Below are positions 61,250 through 64,000 of a stretch of DNA of 64,000 bases, piece after piece. Below the pieces are notes generated by a model, which was given only the letters and a program-made list of their open reading frames with translations, was not told the origin of the DNA and made no database searches. Made by a program: the position numbers and the translations under genes. How positions within the stretch are numbered: position 1 is the stretch's first letter; every line of letters starts with the position of its first letter. Location: NCBI RefSeq assembly GCF_050633125.1, contig NZ_JBOEFX010000079.1, positions 1 to 64,000 on the forward strand. The letters are read 5' to 3'. Source of the stretch: Lewinella sp050633125 (GTDB lineage Bacteria > Bacteroidota > Bacteroidia > Chitinophagales > Saprospiraceae).

Positions 61250-62287
61250 TTATCGGGAAACTCGGCCACTGGCATCGCCTCCCATGAGGGTTTCTACTTC
61301 TTTGATTGTCGCCAGGTTCGCATCCCCGTAGATAGTGTGCTTTAGGCAGGAAGCTGCCACCGCGAAGTTCAGCGCCCGCTGGTCATCGTCGGGGTAGGTC
61401 AGCAAGCCGTAGATCAAGCCGCCCATGAAGCTATCTCCTCCGCCTACTCTATCCACAATATGAGTAATCTGGTAGGTGGGTGATTCAAAGAGGGTTTTGC
61501 CATCATAGAGCACACCGGCCCAAGTATTGTGGGAGGCACTAATACTTCCCCGTAAGGTCGTAATCACCTTTTTGGCGCGGGGAAACATTTCCATTAGCTG
61601 CTTTAATACAGAAAGGTATGCTTTGGCATCTACGGAATCGCCCTGGGTTACATCTACGTGTTCAGGGTGGAGGCCAAAGTGCTTTTCGGCGTCCTCTTCG
61701 TTGCCGAGGATGATATCACACCCCTCCACGAGAGCTGGCATTACTTCGCCCGGCTTTTTGCCGTATTTCCAGAGGTTTTTGCGGTAATTAAGGTCGGTAG
61801 AAACGGTTACACCCATTTTATTAGCGGCCTGGATAGCCTCTAGACAAGCGTCAGCCGCCCCTTGAGAAAGTGCAGGAGTGATGCCTGTCCAGTGGAACCA
61901 ACCGGCATCTTTAAAGACTTCTTCCCAATCGATCATTCCTGCTTCGATGGTAGCCATGCCGCTGTGGGCACGATCATACACCACCTTACTTCCTCGGCTC
62001 ACTGCACCCATTTCCAGGAAATAAATCCCCAGACGCTCACCACCTTGAATCACATGACTGGTACCCACATTGCGCTTACGCATTTCCATGAGGGCACATT
62101 CGCCAATTTCATTATCGGGAACACGGGTAACAAACTCTGTAGGTAGATTGTAGTTGGCCAAAGAAACAGCCACATTGCTCTCTCCACCACCATACACAAC
62201 ATCAAACTCACCGGCTTGGCTGAAACGCTTGAATCCTGGAGGTGTAAGCCGCAGCATAATTTCACCGAAAGTAACTATCTTCTTCAT
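61250..62287 (-). CDS. kdgK: 2-keto-3-deoxygluconate kinase (PfkB family)
   Basis: About 345 residues from the ATG at 62287 (MKKIVTFGEIMLRLTPPG), the family start; the frame reaches 62380 inside the uxaC gene but has no support there. It phosphorylates KDG to KDPG. PfkB motifs are GGGESNVAVSLANYNLP near the N-terminus and DRVGGGDSFMGGLIYGLL with the catalytic Asp. The segment WFHWTGITPALSQGAADACL fits KdgK. It lies 29 bp after uxaC and is ended by the terminator at 61174-61210. Confidence 0.94.
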   Translation of the reverse strand: MKKIVTFGEIMLRLTPPGFKRFSQAGEFDVVYGGGESNVAVSLANYNLPTEFVTRVPDNEIGECALMEMRKRNVGTSHVIQGGERLGIYFLEMGAVSRGSKVVYDRAHSGMATIEAGMIDWEEVFKDAGWFHWTGITPALSQGAADACLEAIQAANKMGVTVSTDLNYRKNLWKYGKKPGEVMPALVEGCDIILGNEEDAEKHFGLHPEHVDVTQGDSVDAKAYLSVLKQLMEMFPRAKKVITTLRGSISASHNTWAGVLYDGKTLFESPTYQITHIVDRVGGGDSFMGGLIYGLLTYPDDDQRALNFAVAASCLKHTIYGDANLATIKEVETLMGGDASGRVSR

Positions 62288-62316
62288 CAATTTTTTGGAT
62301 TGAATTTTTGTTGTTT

Positions 62317-63735
62317 TTAATAACCAAAATAATTCTTGGCATTGCGGTAGCAGATATCCGATACAATTCCACCCAACCACTCGGTGTCATTGGGCAACTC
62401 TCCGTTGTGTACATCACGACCGATGAGATTACAAAGCAAACGACGGAAGTACTCGTGCCGAGGGAAGGATAGAAAGCTTCTGCTATCCGTCAGCATCCCT
62501 ATAAAGCAGCTCAACAAGCCCATATTCGACAAGGCATTGAGCTGTTTTTCCATCCCATCCTTTTGGTCTAAAAACCACCAGGCTGATCCAAACTGCATCT
62601 TGCCTCGGATAGAACCATCATTGAAATTTCCAATCATGGTACTCATGACTTCATTGTCGCGAGGGTTGAGGTTATAAAGAATGGTCTTCGCTAATTTATC
62701 TTCCGTATCCAGACGATTCAGAAACTTAGCCAATGCACTGGCCTGCTCCCAATCGCCAATACTATCGAAACCCGTATCGGGGCCTAGCTGGCGCAACATC
62801 CGACTACTATTGTTGCGTAAAGCTCCCAGGTGGAATTGCTGTACCCAACCCAGCTCGGCATACAAGCAGCCAAGGTGGTAAAGCGTAGCCGACATAAACT
62901 TTCGAGCCTCTTCGTCGGAAATACTTCCGCCATTTAGGCGCTTGGTTAAGATGGTATTGACTTCACTTTCCGTAAAATCTTCCGCATAGATTTGCTCCAA
63001 GCCATGGTCTGACAATCGGCAACCCTGCTCATGAAAAAATTGCATCCGGTCTTTTAGCGCCTGCAATAAATCTGTAAAGGATTTGATATCCGCACCAGCA
63101 ACACCACCTAGTTTTTCAATATAGGCAGGAAACTGTTCTTGCTGAATCAGGATAGCTTTGTCCGGGCGGAAGGCTGGTAACATTTTGATGTCCATCCCTT
63201 CTTCTCGTACCTGCTGGTGGTAGCGTAAATCATCCAGTGGATCATCCGTAGAGCAAACGACTTTCACGTTCATCTTGCGCAACAGGTTGCGAGTGCTGTA
63301 CTCATCTGTTTGCAAAAGCCCGTTGCATTGCTCGTAAATACGCTGACTGCTCGCTGAATTGAGGAGTTCAGTGACGCCAAAATACCCTTTCAATTCAAGG
63401 TGAGTCCAATGAAAGAGAGGGTTTCTGATCGTAAACGGTACTGTTTGAGCCCATTTCTGAAATTTCTCTTCATTAGTGGCATCACCAGTAATAAACTTTT
63501 CGGGTACACCCATCGTGCGCATCGCCCGCCACTTATAGTGGTCACCTTTCAGCCAAACGTCTGTAAGGTTTGTAAACTTTTTATCATCAGCAATCTCATC
63601 TGGTGGTAAATGATTGTGGTAATCGATAATCGGTTGCTTGGCCGCAAACTCATGATAGAGGATTTCCGCAGTGGAATTTTCCAGCAAAAAATTATCGTCA
63701 AGAAAAGGCTTAATACCCTGGTCCGTAGTTTGCAT
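62317..63735 (-). CDS. uxaC: glucuronate/galacturonate isomerase
   Basis: A 472-residue uronate isomerase, the usual UxaC length, which turns galacturonate into tagaturonate, or glucuronate into fructuronate. Family features are DYHNHLPPDEIADDKKFTNLTDVWLKGDHYKWRAMRTMGV in outline with metal-binding His, VVCSTDDPLDDL, LPAFRPDK, QFHLGALRNNSSRM, DTGFDSIGDW and the late SFLSFPRHEYFRRLLCNLIG. It is the first enzyme of the galacturonate route and is transcribed toward kdgK. Confidence 0.96.
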   Translation of the reverse strand: MQTTDQGIKPFLDDNFLLENSTAEILYHEFAAKQPIIDYHNHLPPDEIADDKKFTNLTDVWLKGDHYKWRAMRTMGVPEKFITGDATNEEKFQKWAQTVPFTIRNPLFHWTHLELKGYFGVTELLNSASSQRIYEQCNGLLQTDEYSTRNLLRKMNVKVVCSTDDPLDDLRYHQQVREEGMDIKMLPAFRPDKAILIQQEQFPAYIEKLGGVAGADIKSFTDLLQALKDRMQFFHEQGCRLSDHGLEQIYAEDFTESEVNTILTKRLNGGSISDEEARKFMSATLYHLGCLYAELGWVQQFHLGALRNNSSRMLRQLGPDTGFDSIGDWEQASALAKFLNRLDTEDKLAKTILYNLNPRDNEVMSTMIGNFNDGSIRGKMQFGSAWWFLDQKDGMEKQLNALSNMGLLSCFIGMLTDSRSFLSFPRHEYFRRLLCNLIGRDVHNGELPNDTEWLGGIVSDICYRNAKNYFGY

Positions 63736-63845
63736 AGTTGTTGTTTACCATCAATAGTTGTCCACAATATTCTATTTTTCTTTAAGGTTTCAGCATTCAA
63801 TATCTACCATAATACTAGCCGCAATTCACTTTTTATGGGAAAAAG

Positions 63846-64000
63846 CTATTTCAAATGAGATTCCAGCGGCATTTTCATTGCTTTGATTGCCGAGATCACT
63901 AAATCTGCGTAGGCTGTTGCTCCTTTTAAGTTTAAATGGGTGTCATCCTGTTTTCCTTCTGGAAATTTATCATACTCACCAGGGGCTACCCATAGGTAAG
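63846..64000 (-). CDS. C-terminus of a rhamnogalacturonan acetylesterase (CE12, SGNH hydrolase), partial
   Basis: Fifty codons in one frame run from the right edge to a TAG at 63846. They read YLWVAPGEYDKFPEGKQDDT, then HLNLKGATAYADLVISAIKA. The DDTHLN segment carries the Asp-x-x-His pair of SGNH esterases, and GEYDKFPEGKQDDTH-like sequences with a trailing NLKGAxxYADL are typical of CE12 enzymes that deacetylate rhamnogalacturonan. It precedes uxaC by 110 bp on the same strand. The start lies outside the window. Confidence 0.75.
   Translation of the reverse strand, partial: YLWVAPGEYDKFPEGKQDDTHLNLKGATAYADLVISAIKAMKMPLESHLK

Noticed and set aside
1..64000. CRISPR array, prophage or defence island
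   Set aside because: No regularly spaced direct repeats, integrase, phage structural or defence genes were seen on either strand.

Overview
The window is from a member of the Bacteroidota, most likely a Saprospiria/Lewinella-like bacterium (inference). The evidence is giant secreted proteins with SprB repeats and a type-B type IX secretion (T9SS) sorting domain, a SusC/SusD pair, a short RpoD-type sigma factor of the Bacteroidota kind, Bacteroidota-style L32 and YceD, and promoter boxes of the form TAnnTTTG in front of four transcription units. No rRNA, tRNA, CRISPR array, prophage or transposase gene was found.

Left third (1-23.7 kb): the left edge holds 1,342 codons of a giant cysteine-rich secreted protein that continues outside the window. 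It is followed by housekeeping genes on the minus strand: an AguB-type amidohydrolase, trpS, ridA, rpmF and yceD. A 2,709-residue SprB-repeat protein with a T9SS type-B tail (8304-16433) comes next, then an SRPBCC protein, a TPR membrane protein, fhs, an RpoD-family sigma factor, a MarR regulator, a serine hydrolase with a TPR tail and a small DUF2892 protein.

Middle (23.9-34.7 kb): a six-gene minus-strand operon reads tetR, outer-membrane barrel, ABC ATPase, two FtsX-type permeases and a LolA-like lipoprotein-sorting protein. A TetR-type operator lies in front of it. It looks like a complete inner-to-outer-membrane extraction or export module. Then come an FKBP isomerase, valS (interrupted by a two-base N gap in the assembly) and a small glycine-rich membrane protein. 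A roughly 1 kb non-coding stretch follows. It holds an array of compensating hairpins and a 236-bp MITE-like element with 17-bp terminal inverted repeats and a 6-bp direct repeat.

Right half (34.7-64 kb): a pectin utilisation locus. The plus-strand arm encodes GH43, pectinesterase CE8, DUF4861, GH105, SusC, SusD, a SusE-position beta-helix lipoprotein and pectate lyase PL1. The minus-strand arm encodes a PL1-CE8 fusion enzyme, a TAT-exported Gfo/Idh/MocA oxidoreductase, two alpha/beta hydrolases, UxaB, UxaA, a three-part TRAP transporter, KDPG aldolase, KDG kinase, UxaC and, at the edge, the tail of a CE12 rhamnogalacturonan acetylesterase. Together they describe de-esterification and lyase cutting of pectin outside the cell, SusCD uptake, periplasmic trimming, TRAP import of uronates, and the whole isomerase route galacturonate -> tagaturonate -> altronate -> KDG -> KDPG -> pyruvate + glyceraldehyde-3-phosphate. 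No dedicated regulator of this locus is visible in the window.
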